Positions 6,235 through 15,419 of a DNA stretch of 20,444 bases are shown here, one piece after another. The notes under the pieces were generated by a model. It was not told where the DNA came from. It saw only the letters and a list, made by a program, of their open reading frames with translations, and ran no database searches. Origin of the DNA: Paracoccaceae bacterium (GTDB taxonomy: Bacteria; Pseudomonadota; Alphaproteobacteria; Rhodobacterales; Rhodobacteraceae); contig PUNI01000304.1 of the NCBI GenBank assembly GCA_003551745.1, positions 1-20,444 of the forward strand, read 5' to 3'. The translations under genes were made by a program, and so were the position numbers. Each line of letters starts with the position of its first letter. Positions within the stretch are counted from its first letter, which is position 1.

Positions 6235-7086
6235 TCAACCGTCGCGCCGGGCCAGCCGCTGCTCGATCGCCTCCAGCCGCCGGAGCACCTCGTCGCGATA
6301 GGCGTCGGTCTTGACGACATCCTCCTCGTGATGGGCCTCCTGCATCGAGTTGACGATGAGGCCCACGACAAGGTTCACCACCGCGAAGGTGGTCACCAGG
6401 ATGAAGGGCACGAAAAAGGCCCAGGCGAAGGGATAGACCTCCATCACCGGGCGCACGATGCCCATCGACCAGCTCTCCAGCGTCATGATCTGGAACAGCG
6501 AATAGGCCGAGGCGCCGATGGTGCCGAACCAATCCGGGAAGCTCTGCGCGAAGAGCTTCGTCGCCATCACCGCCCCGATGTAGAAGATCATCGCCATCAG
6601 CAGGAAGACCGAGGCCATGCCCGGAACCGCGCGCAGGAATCCTTCCACCACGCGGCGCAGGCTCGGGGTGACCGACACGACCCGCAGCAGGCGCAGGATG
6701 CGCAGCGCCCGCAGCACGGCGAAGGCACCGGCGTCGGGGATCAGCGAGACCGCCACGATGGTGAAGTCGAAGATGTTCCAGCCCGACCGCCAGAAGAACC
6801 TCCGCTGGACGAAGAGCTTCAGCGACAGCTCGATGACGTAGACGGTGAGACAGGCGGTATCCAGCGCGACAAGCAGCGGGCCCGCCGCGGCCATCAGCGT
6901 GCCCGAGGTCTCCATGCCCAGGATGACGGCGTTGAACAGGATGACGCCGGTGATCGTGTTGCGGAAGAGCCGGGTTTCCAGCCAGTCGGCCAGCCTTGCG
7001 CGGAACGATCCGGCCGGGGCGTCGGTCGGGCATTCGCGGGACTGATCGGCGTCGGAGTCGGCGGTCGCGGTATCGGGGCTGCGCAT
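6235..7086 (-). CDS. Bacterial voltage-gated sodium channel (BacNav/NavRh-like ion transporter)
   Basis: 283 residues forming one six-helix subunit that would assemble as a tetramer. S1-S3 span about 42-117. S4 carries four arginines at three-residue spacing (126, 129, 132, 135) in VLRALRILRLLRVV. S5 is about 155-177, and the pore loop has selectivity filter TLESWSM (202-208), the type found in NavRh. S6 is about 219-248 (FVPFILVTTFAVVNLVVGLIVN). The C-terminus (261-281) is a short charged coiled coil typical of BacNav tetramers; the N-terminal 35 residues are acidic. It should conduct sodium on depolarisation. The ATG at 7086 is one base after the stop of the RNA methyltransferase gene, so the two are co-transcribed. 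Confidence 0.92.
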   Translation of the reverse strand: MRSPDTATADSDADQSRECPTDAPAGSFRARLADWLETRLFRNTITGVILFNAVILGMETSGTLMAAAGPLLVALDTACLTVYVIELSLKLFVQRRFFWRSGWNIFDFTIVAVSLIPDAGAFAVLRALRILRLLRVVSVTPSLRRVVEGFLRAVPGMASVFLLMAMIFYIGAVMATKLFAQSFPDWFGTIGASAYSLFQIMTLESWSMGIVRPVMEVYPFAWAFFVPFILVTTFAVVNLVVGLIVNSMQEAHHEEDVVKTDAYRDEVLRRLEAIEQRLARRDG

Positions 7087-7087
7087 G

Positions 7088-8362
7088 TCACTCGCTCTCT
7101 GTCTGCGGGCGGGTGGAAGTCGAGGGGGCCATATGCGGGCGTGACAGGCGTGCTGCAAGTTCGACATGGGCCGACCAGCGGAACTGGTCGACCACCTGCA
7201 CCCAGTCGAGCCGGAAACCCGCCGCGCAGAGCGTGGCGGCATCGCGGGCGAAGCTGACCGGGTTGCAGGAGACCGCGGCGACCACCGGCACGGCCGAGCG
7301 GGCGATCTCGGCCGTCTGGGCCGCCGCACCCTGCCGGGGCGGGTCAATGACCACCGCGTCGAAGCGGGCGAGTTCGGCGGCGCTGAGCGGACGGCGGAAG
7401 AGGTCGCGCTGTTCGGTCGTCACCGGCTTCAGGCCGGAGGCACCCCGCCAGCCGGCGTCGAGCGCCGCGATCATGGCGGCGTCGCCCTCCACCGCATGCA
7501 CCGCGCCCCTGGCGGCCAACGGGAGCGCGAAGGTCCCGCAACCGGCAAAGAGATCGGCGACGCGCCGGGCTGCCGGCCCGACGGCCTCGAGCACGGCGGC
7601 GCGCAGCGCGGCTTCTCCGTCGGCGGTGGCCTGCAGGAACGCCCCGGGCGGCAGCGCAACGGCCGCCCCGCCGAAGCGCAGGATGGGTGCGGCGTTCTGG
7701 GCCAGCAACTCGCCGTTCCAGGTCAGCCGGGCCAGACCGGCGCGGGCGGCCTCCTGCGCCAGCTGCGCGGCGCGGGCGCCCTCGGCCGGAAGGCCCCCGC
7801 GGGCAGCCACGTCGAGGCCGGTCTCGCTGCGGGTGACGGTGAAGGAGATCTCGCCCCGCCGCGTGCCGCCGATACCGGTCAACCGTTCAAGAACAGGGAG
7901 CGCCGTGCGCAGCTCGGGATGCAGGATGCGACAGGCTTGCACCGGCGTCAGCAGATCGGAGCCCGGCGCATGGAAGCCGACGATCACGCCGGCCCGGGTT
8001 CGCCGGCCGCCCAGCACCGCGCGGCGCCGCGAGGCCGGGGGCGAGACATGCATCGGCCGGAACGGCGCCGACAGGCCGTGCGCGTCCAGCGCGCGGCGCA
8101 CCACGTCCTCCTTCCACGCCGCCACGAAGCCGTCATCGGCATGCATCAGCGCGCAGCCGCCGCAGCGGGCGTAATGCGGACAGGCCGGACGCACCCGATG
8201 CGGCGAGGGCGCAACGATCTTCGGCGCGGCGATGCGGCCGGCGACCGGATCGCCTTCGACCAACTCGCCCGGCAGGCTCCGCGGCACGAAGACCGGGCGT
8301 CCGTCCGCGTCCTCGGCCAGCCCGTCGCCGAGATGCCCGAGCCGGGCGACGGTCAGCCTCAC
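7088..8362 (-). CDS. Class I SAM-dependent m5U RNA methyltransferase (RlmD/TrmA family)
   Basis: 424 residues. A TRAM-like N-terminal domain (about 1-52) ends at VPRSLPGELVEG. An iron-sulfur cluster site follows, with CPHYARCGGC (Cys61, Cys67, Cys70) and Cys144. The catalytic domain has the SAM loop DLFAGCGTFALPL (270-282), DPPRQG (340-345), the nucleophile Cys366 in VSCNPVSFARD, and the general base Glu401 in SAHVELAA. It methylates uridine C5 in rRNA or tRNA; the cluster favours RlmD/RlmC-type 23S rRNA targets, but the exact base is unknown. The GTG start at 8362 is preceded by GGAGG and overlaps the ABC gene stop as GTGA. The open frame continues upstream to 8419, but only as ABC-gene shadow. 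Confidence 0.92.
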   Translation of the reverse strand: MRLTVARLGHLGDGLAEDADGRPVFVPRSLPGELVEGDPVAGRIAAPKIVAPSPHRVRPACPHYARCGGCALMHADDGFVAAWKEDVVRRALDAHGLSAPFRPMHVSPPASRRRAVLGGRRTRAGVIVGFHAPGSDLLTPVQACRILHPELRTALPVLERLTGIGGTRRGEISFTVTRSETGLDVAARGGLPAEGARAAQLAQEAARAGLARLTWNGELLAQNAAPILRFGGAAVALPPGAFLQATADGEAALRAAVLEAVGPAARRVADLFAGCGTFALPLAARGAVHAVEGDAAMIAALDAGWRGASGLKPVTTEQRDLFRRPLSAAELARFDAVVIDPPRQGAAAQTAEIARSAVPVVAAVSCNPVSFARDAATLCAAGFRLDWVQVVDQFRWSAHVELAARLSRPHMAPSTSTRPQTESE

Positions 8363-10196
8363 TCGGCCGCCTCCACGCCGTCCTCGGTGCCGATGAAGCC
8401 GCCCGACTGCCGCTCCCAATAGCGCGCGTAGAGCCCGCCGCGGGCCAGCAGATCGGCATGGGTGCCCTGTTCCAGCAGGCGGCCGGCATCCAGCACCACG
8501 ATGCGGTCCATCTCGGCGATGGTGGAGAGCCGGTGCGCGATCGCCAGCACTGTCTTCTTCTCCATCAGCCTGTGCAGCGCGGCCTGCACCAGCGCCTCCA
8601 CCTCGCTGTCGAGCGCCGAGGTTGCCTCGTCGAGCACGAGGATCGGGGCGTCCTTCAGGAACGCCCGGGCGAGTGCGATGCGCTGGCGTTGTCCGCCGGA
8701 GAGGCGCACGCCGCGCTCGCCGAGGAAGGCCTCGTAGCCGGCGCGGCCCTCGTTGTCGCGCAGCCCCAGAATGAAGTCATGGGCCTCGGCCGCGCGTGCC
8801 GCCGCCTCGACCTCGGCCAGGCTGGCATCGGGCCGGCCATAACGGATGTTGTCGAGCGCGGGGCGGTTGAACAGGGCGGTTTCCTGCGTGACCATCCCGA
8901 TCTGGGCGCGCAGCGACTCCTGGGTGACGCCGCGCAGGTCGTGACCGTCGACCAGAACGCGCCCCTTCTCGGGGTCGTAGAGGCGCAGCAGCAGCGAAAC
9001 GAGGGTGGACTTGCCGGCCCCGGAGGCGCCGACGATCCCGATCTTCTCGCCCGGCGCGATGTCGAGGTCGATGTTCTCGACCCCGCCCGCCCGCCGACCA
9101 TAGGCGAAATCGACATGGTCGTAGCGGATCGCGCCGCGCACGGGCGGCAGCGGCATGGCATCGGGAGCGTCGGTCAGCCCATGCGGCGGGGTCAGCGTGC
9201 GCATTCCGTCCTCGACCTCGCCGAGGTTCGAATAGATCTGCATCAGCGTGAAGCTGACCCAGCCGGTCATCTGCGCGATGCGGATGGCGATGGCGCCGAC
9301 AGCGGCGATGTCGCCGGCACTGGCGCCGCCGAGGCTCCAGCTCCACAGGCTGCCGCCGATCAGGAGCACCGGCAGCAGGCCCGCGAGCGTCATCAGCGCA
9401 AAGCGGAACCAGGCAGAGACGACGCCGAAATCGATGGCGCGTTCGCGGAACACCTCCATCGCCCCAAGCGCGGCCCGGTCCTCATGGGCATCGGTGGCGA
9501 AGAGCTTCACCGTCTTGATGTTGGTGATCGCATCGACGACCTGCCCCGACACCATCGCCCGGGCACCGGCGCGCGCGCCCGATCGCGCCCGCACATGGGG
9601 CAGGAAGACCCGGATCAACGCCACATAGGCGACGAGCCACAGCAGCAGTGCGACGCTCATCCAGCCCGAGATGGTGAAGAGCAAGAGCACCGAGCCGATG
9701 ATCGAGGCGAGCGCGAAGGCCACGGTGTTGATGCTCTCGGCGGTCACTTCGGTGATCGCCGTGGCCGTCTGCATCTGCTTCTGCGCGATGCGGCCGGCGA
9801 AGTCGTTGTCGAAGAAGGTGACGTCCTGGCCCAGCGTCCAGCGGTTGAGCCGGCTCAGCACCAGCGGGCTGATGTTGGGCACCACCACCACCGAGTTGGC
9901 GACCGAGGAGAGCCCGAAGGCCGCCGGCCTCAGGATCAGGAAGAACACCACCGCGCCAGCGAGCAGCAGCCAGTTGTCGGCGAAGACGGAATCGGGCGGA
10001 GAGCCAAGCGCGGCGTCGATGACCCAGCCCAGCACCAGCGCCGACAGAACCTCCAGCGTGCCGGCCAGCGCCGAGACCAGCGCTGCCACCATCAGCACAG
10101 GCCAGGCGCCGGCAAGGCTCCAGCGCAGGAAGCCCGCAAGCCGGCGCGGCGGCGGGCCGTCGGCCGGGCTGAAGGCGTCGATCAGGCCCGCCAGCG

Positions 10197-10200
<4 letters not shown>
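8359..10200 (-). CDS. ABC half-exporter 1 (TMD-NBD fusion)
   Basis: 613 residues: a type IV (MsbA-like) transmembrane domain with about six helices (27-325), then a nucleotide-binding domain with Walker A GASGAGKST (391-399), Q-loop Gln439, signature LSGGQ (500-504), Walker B ILVLDE (520-525, catalytic Glu525), D-loop SALD and switch His556. All ATPase residues are present. The ATG overlaps the TGA of the preceding ABC gene by four bases (ATGA). The two proteins share the unusual tail RQSGGFIGT, so they probably form a heterodimeric exporter that arose by duplication. The substrate is unknown; lipids, peptides or drugs are all possible. Followed directly by the RNA methyltransferase gene. Confidence 0.93.
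8385..9090. repeat. Paralogous direct repeat with 10226-10931 (ABC nucleotide-binding domains)
   Basis: The NBD-coding part of ABC gene 1 aligns with the same part of ABC gene 2 at a constant offset of 1841 bases from the C-terminal tail back to Walker A, with long identical runs (for example around 8401-8460 and 8631-8700). This is divergence after tandem gene duplication, not a mobile repeat, but it is similar enough to permit recombination between the two genes. Confidence 0.75.
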
Positions 10201-12053
<1,853 letters not shown>

Positions 12054-12098
12054 GCGGGGCCTCACTCGGGGTTCGGCTGGATATAGCCCAGCGGGGTC

Positions 12099-12130
12099 GC
12101 GAGGAAAACCTCGCCCCCCGGCCGGGGGGG
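12099..12130. other. Two adjacent hairpins between cca and the ABC exporter pair
   Basis: GCGAGG-AAAA-CCTCGC (12099-12114) is a six-bp stem with a four-base loop. It abuts a pure G/C palindrome, six C, GGCC, six G (12114-12129). They lie just after the cca stop (12133) and before the ABC gene 2 start (12053). There is no T-tract. They may attenuate transcription, mark an mRNA processing site or stabilise a 3' end. Confidence 0.5.
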
Positions 12131-12132
12131 CC

Positions 12133-13278
12133 TCAGGCCAGCAACTCGTCCCGGCTCAGACGGAAATCCGAAGCGATCCAGCGGTCTTCGAGGGCCTTGA
12201 GCCGCCGTCCGAGGTCGGGGCCCTTGAGGCCGGGCATCAGATCCGCCGCGACGAGGGGGAACTCGGCCCGCGCCCCGCGTCCGATCGCCTCGCGCCAGCC
12301 GGTCTGAGGCGGCCGGCCCGCGCGGGCGGCGCGCACGAGCACGATATCGGCCGCCGCCCAGGGCCCGTGCCGGTAGCCGAGTTCCGCAGGCCCGCGCTCG
12401 CCCGCGATCTCCGTGGCCATCATGGCCATAAGACGGGCATCGCGCTTTGACAGCCTCAGGGCGAGGTGGGGATCGGTGCCGCCGAGCGCGGCGAGACGAC
12501 GTTGCCACCGGATCGGCGCATCCCCCTCCAGCGCGATCAGGGCCGGCAGCGCCGCCGCGCTGGCGCCGGGCAGAACCCGTTGCAGGACGCCGGCCTCCGC
12601 CATCGCCACAACCGCCGGCGCGGGGTCGGGGGCCGACAGGAGCTTGCGCATCTCCGTGCCGGTCCGCTCGCGCGAGAGGTTCTCCACGCCCTCGGCCAGC
12701 GCCGTGCAGGCGGCAAGGCCTTCCGGGTCTGGGCCAAGCGCGTCGTCGCCGTACCAGGCCTGGAAGCGGAAGAAGCGCAGGATGCGCAGGTAATCCTCGA
12801 CGATGCGCTGGCGCGGATCGCCGACGAAGCGCACCCGGCGCGCGGCGAGATCGTGCAGCCCGCCACCCAGTGGATCGAGCACGCCGCCATCGGGGGTCGC
12901 ATAGAGAGCATTGATGGTGAAGTCGCGCCGGGCGGCATCCTCGGCCACATCGCGGGAGAACGCCACCACCGCCCGGCGACCGAAGGTCTGCACATCGCGC
13001 CGGAAGGTGGTGATCTCATGGCCCACGCCCGAGACCACGACCGTCACCGTGCCATGCTCGAGTCCCGTGGCCACGGCCTGGAAGCCGGTCTCCTCGGCCA
13101 GCGTCATGACCCGGTCGGGCAGTGCGTCGGTGGCGATGTCGACGTCGTTGACGGGCTGGTGGAGCAGCGCGTTGCGCACGCAGCCGCCAACGAAGAGTGC
13201 CGCGTGACCGGCACGCAACAGCATCGCGCAGAGCGCCTGCGTCCCCGGATCAGCGAGCCAGGCGCCGGTGACCCTCAC
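12133..13278 (-). CDS. cca: CCA tRNA nucleotidyltransferase (class II, PolyA-polymerase family)
   Basis: 381 residues. The nucleotidyltransferase head has the nucleotide loop LFVGGCVRN (28-36) and metal-binding Asp45 and Asp47 in NDVDIATDALP. RRDFTINALY (117-126) and EDYLRILRFFRF (161-172) are the class II RNA-binding and nucleotide-recognition motifs. It adds or repairs the 3' CCA of tRNAs. The GTG at 13278-13276 overlaps the Nudix gene stop as GTGA and gives MRVTGAWLADPGTQALC, matching the family beginning as I recall it. The open frame extends upstream to 13383 only as shadow. It is co-transcribed with hslO and the Nudix gene. Confidence 0.94.
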   Translation of the reverse strand: MRVTGAWLADPGTQALCAMLLRAGHAALFVGGCVRNALLHQPVNDVDIATDALPDRVMTLAEETGFQAVATGLEHGTVTVVVSGVGHEITTFRRDVQTFGRRAVVAFSRDVAEDAARRDFTINALYATPDGGVLDPLGGGLHDLAARRVRFVGDPRQRIVEDYLRILRFFRFQAWYGDDALGPDPEGLAACTALAEGVENLSRERTGTEMRKLLSAPDPAPAVVAMAEAGVLQRVLPGASAAALPALIALEGDAPIRWQRRLAALGGTDPHLALRLSKRDARLMAMMATEIAGERGPAELGYRHGPWAAADIVLVRAARAGRPPQTGWREAIGRGARAEFPLVAADLMPGLKGPDLGRRLKALEDRWIASDFRLSRDELLA

Positions 13279-13889
13279 CGGTCCATCCGGCCGGCGAGCC
13301 CATGCAGGATCCGCGCGGTGGCGCCCCAGATGTAGTAGGGCCCCCAGGGCACGACGTAATAGTTGCGCCAGTGGCCGCGCCAACTCCGGCGCTCGACCCG
13401 ATAGCGGCCCGGATCGGCCAGATGCGCCAGAGGGACCGCAAAGGCCTCGTCGACCTCGGCGCGGTCGAGCCGGGGGCGGCAGGGCTTGCCCAGCCAGCCG
13501 ACAACCGGCGTGACCGCGAATCCGGTGACGGTCTCGTGCGGGTTGAGCGTGCCCAGAAGCTGCACGCCTGCGGGGTCGAGGCCGATCTCCTCGCGCGCCT
13601 CGCGCAGCGCCGCCGCGACCGGCCCGGCATCGCCAGGGTCAAGCTTTCCGCCCGGAAAGGCGATCTGGCCGGGATGGTGACGCAGCCGCGCAGAGCGCCG
13701 CGTGAGCAACACCTCCGGCCCGGTCGGGCCGGGCTGCACCGCCACCAGCACGGCCGCCGGACGCAGCACCAGTCCGGCGGGCGTCTGCGCGCCCGGGGTC
13801 AGGTCGTGATCGCTGGAGGCCGGCGCCGGGCGGGCCAGCGCGCGCAGGACCGGCGCGAGTCCGGCCTCAGCCGCGGGCGCGCCGTCCAC
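13275..13889 (-). CDS. Nudix hydrolase, CoA pyrophosphatase type (NUDT7/NudL-like)
   Basis: 204 residues. The UPF0035 signature LLTRRSARLRHHPGQ runs into the Nudix box FPGGKLDPGD then ALREAREEIGL. As in other CoA pyrophosphatases, the first acidic position of the box is Asp, not Glu. The enzyme should cleave CoA or acyl-CoA to phosphopantetheine and 3',5'-ADP. The start is GTG 13889-13887, with GGGGAG seven bases upstream, overlapping the end of hslO by 23 bases. The open frame continues to 13955 but is not likely coding there. Its stop overlaps the cca start by four bases. Confidence 0.88.
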   Translation of the reverse strand: MDGAPAAEAGLAPVLRALARPAPASSDHDLTPGAQTPAGLVLRPAAVLVAVQPGPTGPEVLLTRRSARLRHHPGQIAFPGGKLDPGDAGPVAAALREAREEIGLDPAGVQLLGTLNPHETVTGFAVTPVVGWLGKPCRPRLDRAEVDEAFAVPLAHLADPGRYRVERRSWRGHWRNYYVVPWGPYYIWGATARILHGLAGRMDR

Positions 13890-14880
13890 CGCCCATCTCC
13901 CCGCGCGGCGCCGGCTTGGTGGCCTCGAAGCCCAGCGTCGCCGGGTCGAACACATAGTGCGCGCCGCAGAACTGGCAGTCGGCGGTGACCTGGCCCTCGG
14001 GCGTGGTCATCGCCGCGATGTCGGCCGCCGCATAGATCGACAGGCTCTGCCGAACCTTCTCGGCAGAACAGGTGCAGCCGAAGGTGACCGGTTGCGGATC
14101 GAAGACCCGCGGCCCCTCCTCGTGGAAGAGCCGCACGAGCAGTTCGGTCGCCTGCACGTCAGGGCCGGTCAACTCCGGTTTCTCGACGGTGTCGAGCAGG
14201 AGGTTCACGCGATTCCAGTTTTCTTCGGCGGGGCCATCCAGCATGTCGGTTGCCGAGAGCAGCCCGCCTTCGCCGGACCCTCCACCCGCCGCATGGGGCG
14301 CCGCCTTCGGCATGTGCTGGAGCATCACGCCACCCGCACGCCAGTGCCGCCCGCCGGCCGGGCCATAGCCGAGGGCAAAGCGGGTCGGCAGTTGCTCGGA
14401 CTGGGCGAAATAGGTCTCCGCGCAGCCCGCGAGCGACCCGCCCGAAAGCGGCGTGATGCCCTGATAGGGCGTCATGCCCCGGCCCTGGTCGATCACGAGG
14501 GCGAGGTAGCCCTGCCCGATCTGGGCGAAGGGCTCGCCATCCGGATCCAGCCGGTCCGCGTCGAACCCCGCATAAGCCCGGATGCGCGCCGGCGCGCCCG
14601 CCTCCTGCGGGGCGAAGTAATCGGTCGCGATCAACCGCACCGGCCCGTCACCCCGGATCTGGAGGGACAACCGCCAGCGCAGCTTGATGGTCTGGCCGAT
14701 CAGCGCGGTCAGGAGGGCGGCCTCGGCCACGAGCGCCTCGACCGGGCGCGGATAGGCATGCTGGGCGAGGATACGGTCGAGCGTGCCGTCCAGCCGCGCG
14801 ACGCGCCCGCGTATGTCGGGGCGGTCGAGCTGGAAGGGCAGGACGGTGTCGTCCCAGGCGATCCGAGAGCCGAGGGTCAT
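13867..14880 (-). CDS. hslO: Redox-regulated chaperone Hsp33
   Basis: 337 residues. The N-terminal substrate-binding domain (about 8-190) includes GQTIKLRWRLSLQIRGDGP (62-80) and the GITPLSGGSLA loop (141-151). The C-terminal zinc switch has CTC (Cys269, Cys271) and CQFC (Cys302, Cys305). Oxidation of the four cysteines releases zinc and activates holdase function in the cytoplasm. An arginine/glycine-rich tail of about 16 residues follows the domain. The ATG at 14880 has AAGGA five bases upstream; the frame runs on to 15612 through unrelated sequence. It is the first gene of the long minus-strand run and overlaps the Nudix gene. Confidence 0.95.
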   Translation of the reverse strand: MTLGSRIAWDDTVLPFQLDRPDIRGRVARLDGTLDRILAQHAYPRPVEALVAEAALLTALIGQTIKLRWRLSLQIRGDGPVRLIATDYFAPQEAGAPARIRAYAGFDADRLDPDGEPFAQIGQGYLALVIDQGRGMTPYQGITPLSGGSLAGCAETYFAQSEQLPTRFALGYGPAGGRHWRAGGVMLQHMPKAAPHAAGGGSGEGGLLSATDMLDGPAEENWNRVNLLLDTVEKPELTGPDVQATELLVRLFHEEGPRVFDPQPVTFGCTCSAEKVRQSLSIYAAADIAAMTTPEGQVTADCQFCGAHYVFDPATLGFEATKPAPRGEMGGGRRARG

Positions 14881-14915
14881 TGCATTCCTTGCCGGCGCGG
14901 GGTTTGTCAGAGGCT

Positions 14916-14943
14916 CATATATGACCTTGCCCGGATGGGCCAA
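14916..14943 (-). promoter_or_regulatory. Candidate sigma-70 promoter for the hslO-nudix-cca run
   Basis: On the minus strand TTGGCC (14943-14938) and TATATG (14921-14916) are 16 bases apart, with the -10 about 35 bases before the hslO ATG. TTGGCC fits the alphaproteobacterial TTGNCC -35 preference. The -10 sits in a perfect palindrome, TCATATATGA (14915-14924), the most AT-rich spot of the divergent region, and could also serve the plus-strand Nudix gene. Confidence 0.4.
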
Positions 14944-14964
14944 GACCGCAAGGCGCAGGAGCGG

Positions 14965-15414
14965 ATGAGCCCGAGGTTCGGCGAGACGCGCAGGCATGAC
15001 CAGGTCTATCGGCGGCGCGCGGGGGCCTACGCCGTTCTCCTGCGCGGGCGCGATGTCCTGCTGACTCATCAGGCCGAGCCGGTGCCGGAGTTCCAGCTTC
15101 CTGGCGGCGGGCTCGACCCCGGCGAATCGCCGCTGCGGGCGCTGCACCGCGAGGTCTGGGAGGAGACGGGCTGGTCGATTGCGCCGCTGCGCCGGCTCGG
15201 GACGTTCCGCCGCTTCACCTACATGCCCGAATACGATCTCTGGGCCGAGAAGCACTGCCGCATCTATCTGGCGCGCCCGGTGCGCCGGCTCGGGCCGCCG
15301 GCCGAACCGGGGCATACGGCGCTGTGGCTGCCGGTTGCGGAGGCGGTGGCGCGGCTGGCCAATGACGGCGATCGCCATTTCCTGCAGCGCCTTGCCCACG
15401 GCCTCGGGCTCTGA
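14965..15414 (+). CDS. Nudix hydrolase (substrate unknown)
   Basis: 149 residues. A complete Nudix box spans 48-70: Gly48, Glu54, then REVWEETGW with Arg62, Glu63, Glu66, Glu67 and Gly69. This gives the metal-binding fold for cleaving nucleoside diphosphate-linked compounds, but the substrate cannot be told. EFQLPGGGLDPGE precedes the helix. The start at 14965 (AGGAG three bases before) gives MSPRFGE, which fits the family N-terminus better than the in-frame ATG at 14935. It is divergent from hslO (84 bases between starts) and ends only 5 bases from the stop of the opposing REC-PP2C gene, with no terminator between. Confidence 0.88.
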   Translation: MSPRFGETRRHDQVYRRRAGAYAVLLRGRDVLLTHQAEPVPEFQLPGGGLDPGESPLRALHREVWEETGWSIAPLRRLGTFRRFTYMPEYDLWAEKHCRIYLARPVRRLGPPAEPGHTALWLPVAEAVARLANDGDRHFLQRLAHGLGL

Positions 15415-15419
15415 CGGCA

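Noticed and set aside
6178..6238. TTGACA (minus, 6238-6233) and TATAGT (minus, 6183-6178) as a promoter for the YkuD gene
   Set aside because: The two boxes are about 49 bases apart, far more than 16-18, and neither has a partner at the right distance.
12062..12508. Minus-strand frame running past the cca stop, ending GGEVFLATPLGYIQPNPE, considered as a frameshifted C-terminus of cca
   Set aside because: The cca gene is complete in its own frame with normal length; the alternate frame has no ribosome-binding site and no domain.
13957..14964. Long upstream extension of the plus-strand Nudix frame
   Set aside because: It is antisense to hslO and shows no motif; the Nudix protein begins naturally at 14965.
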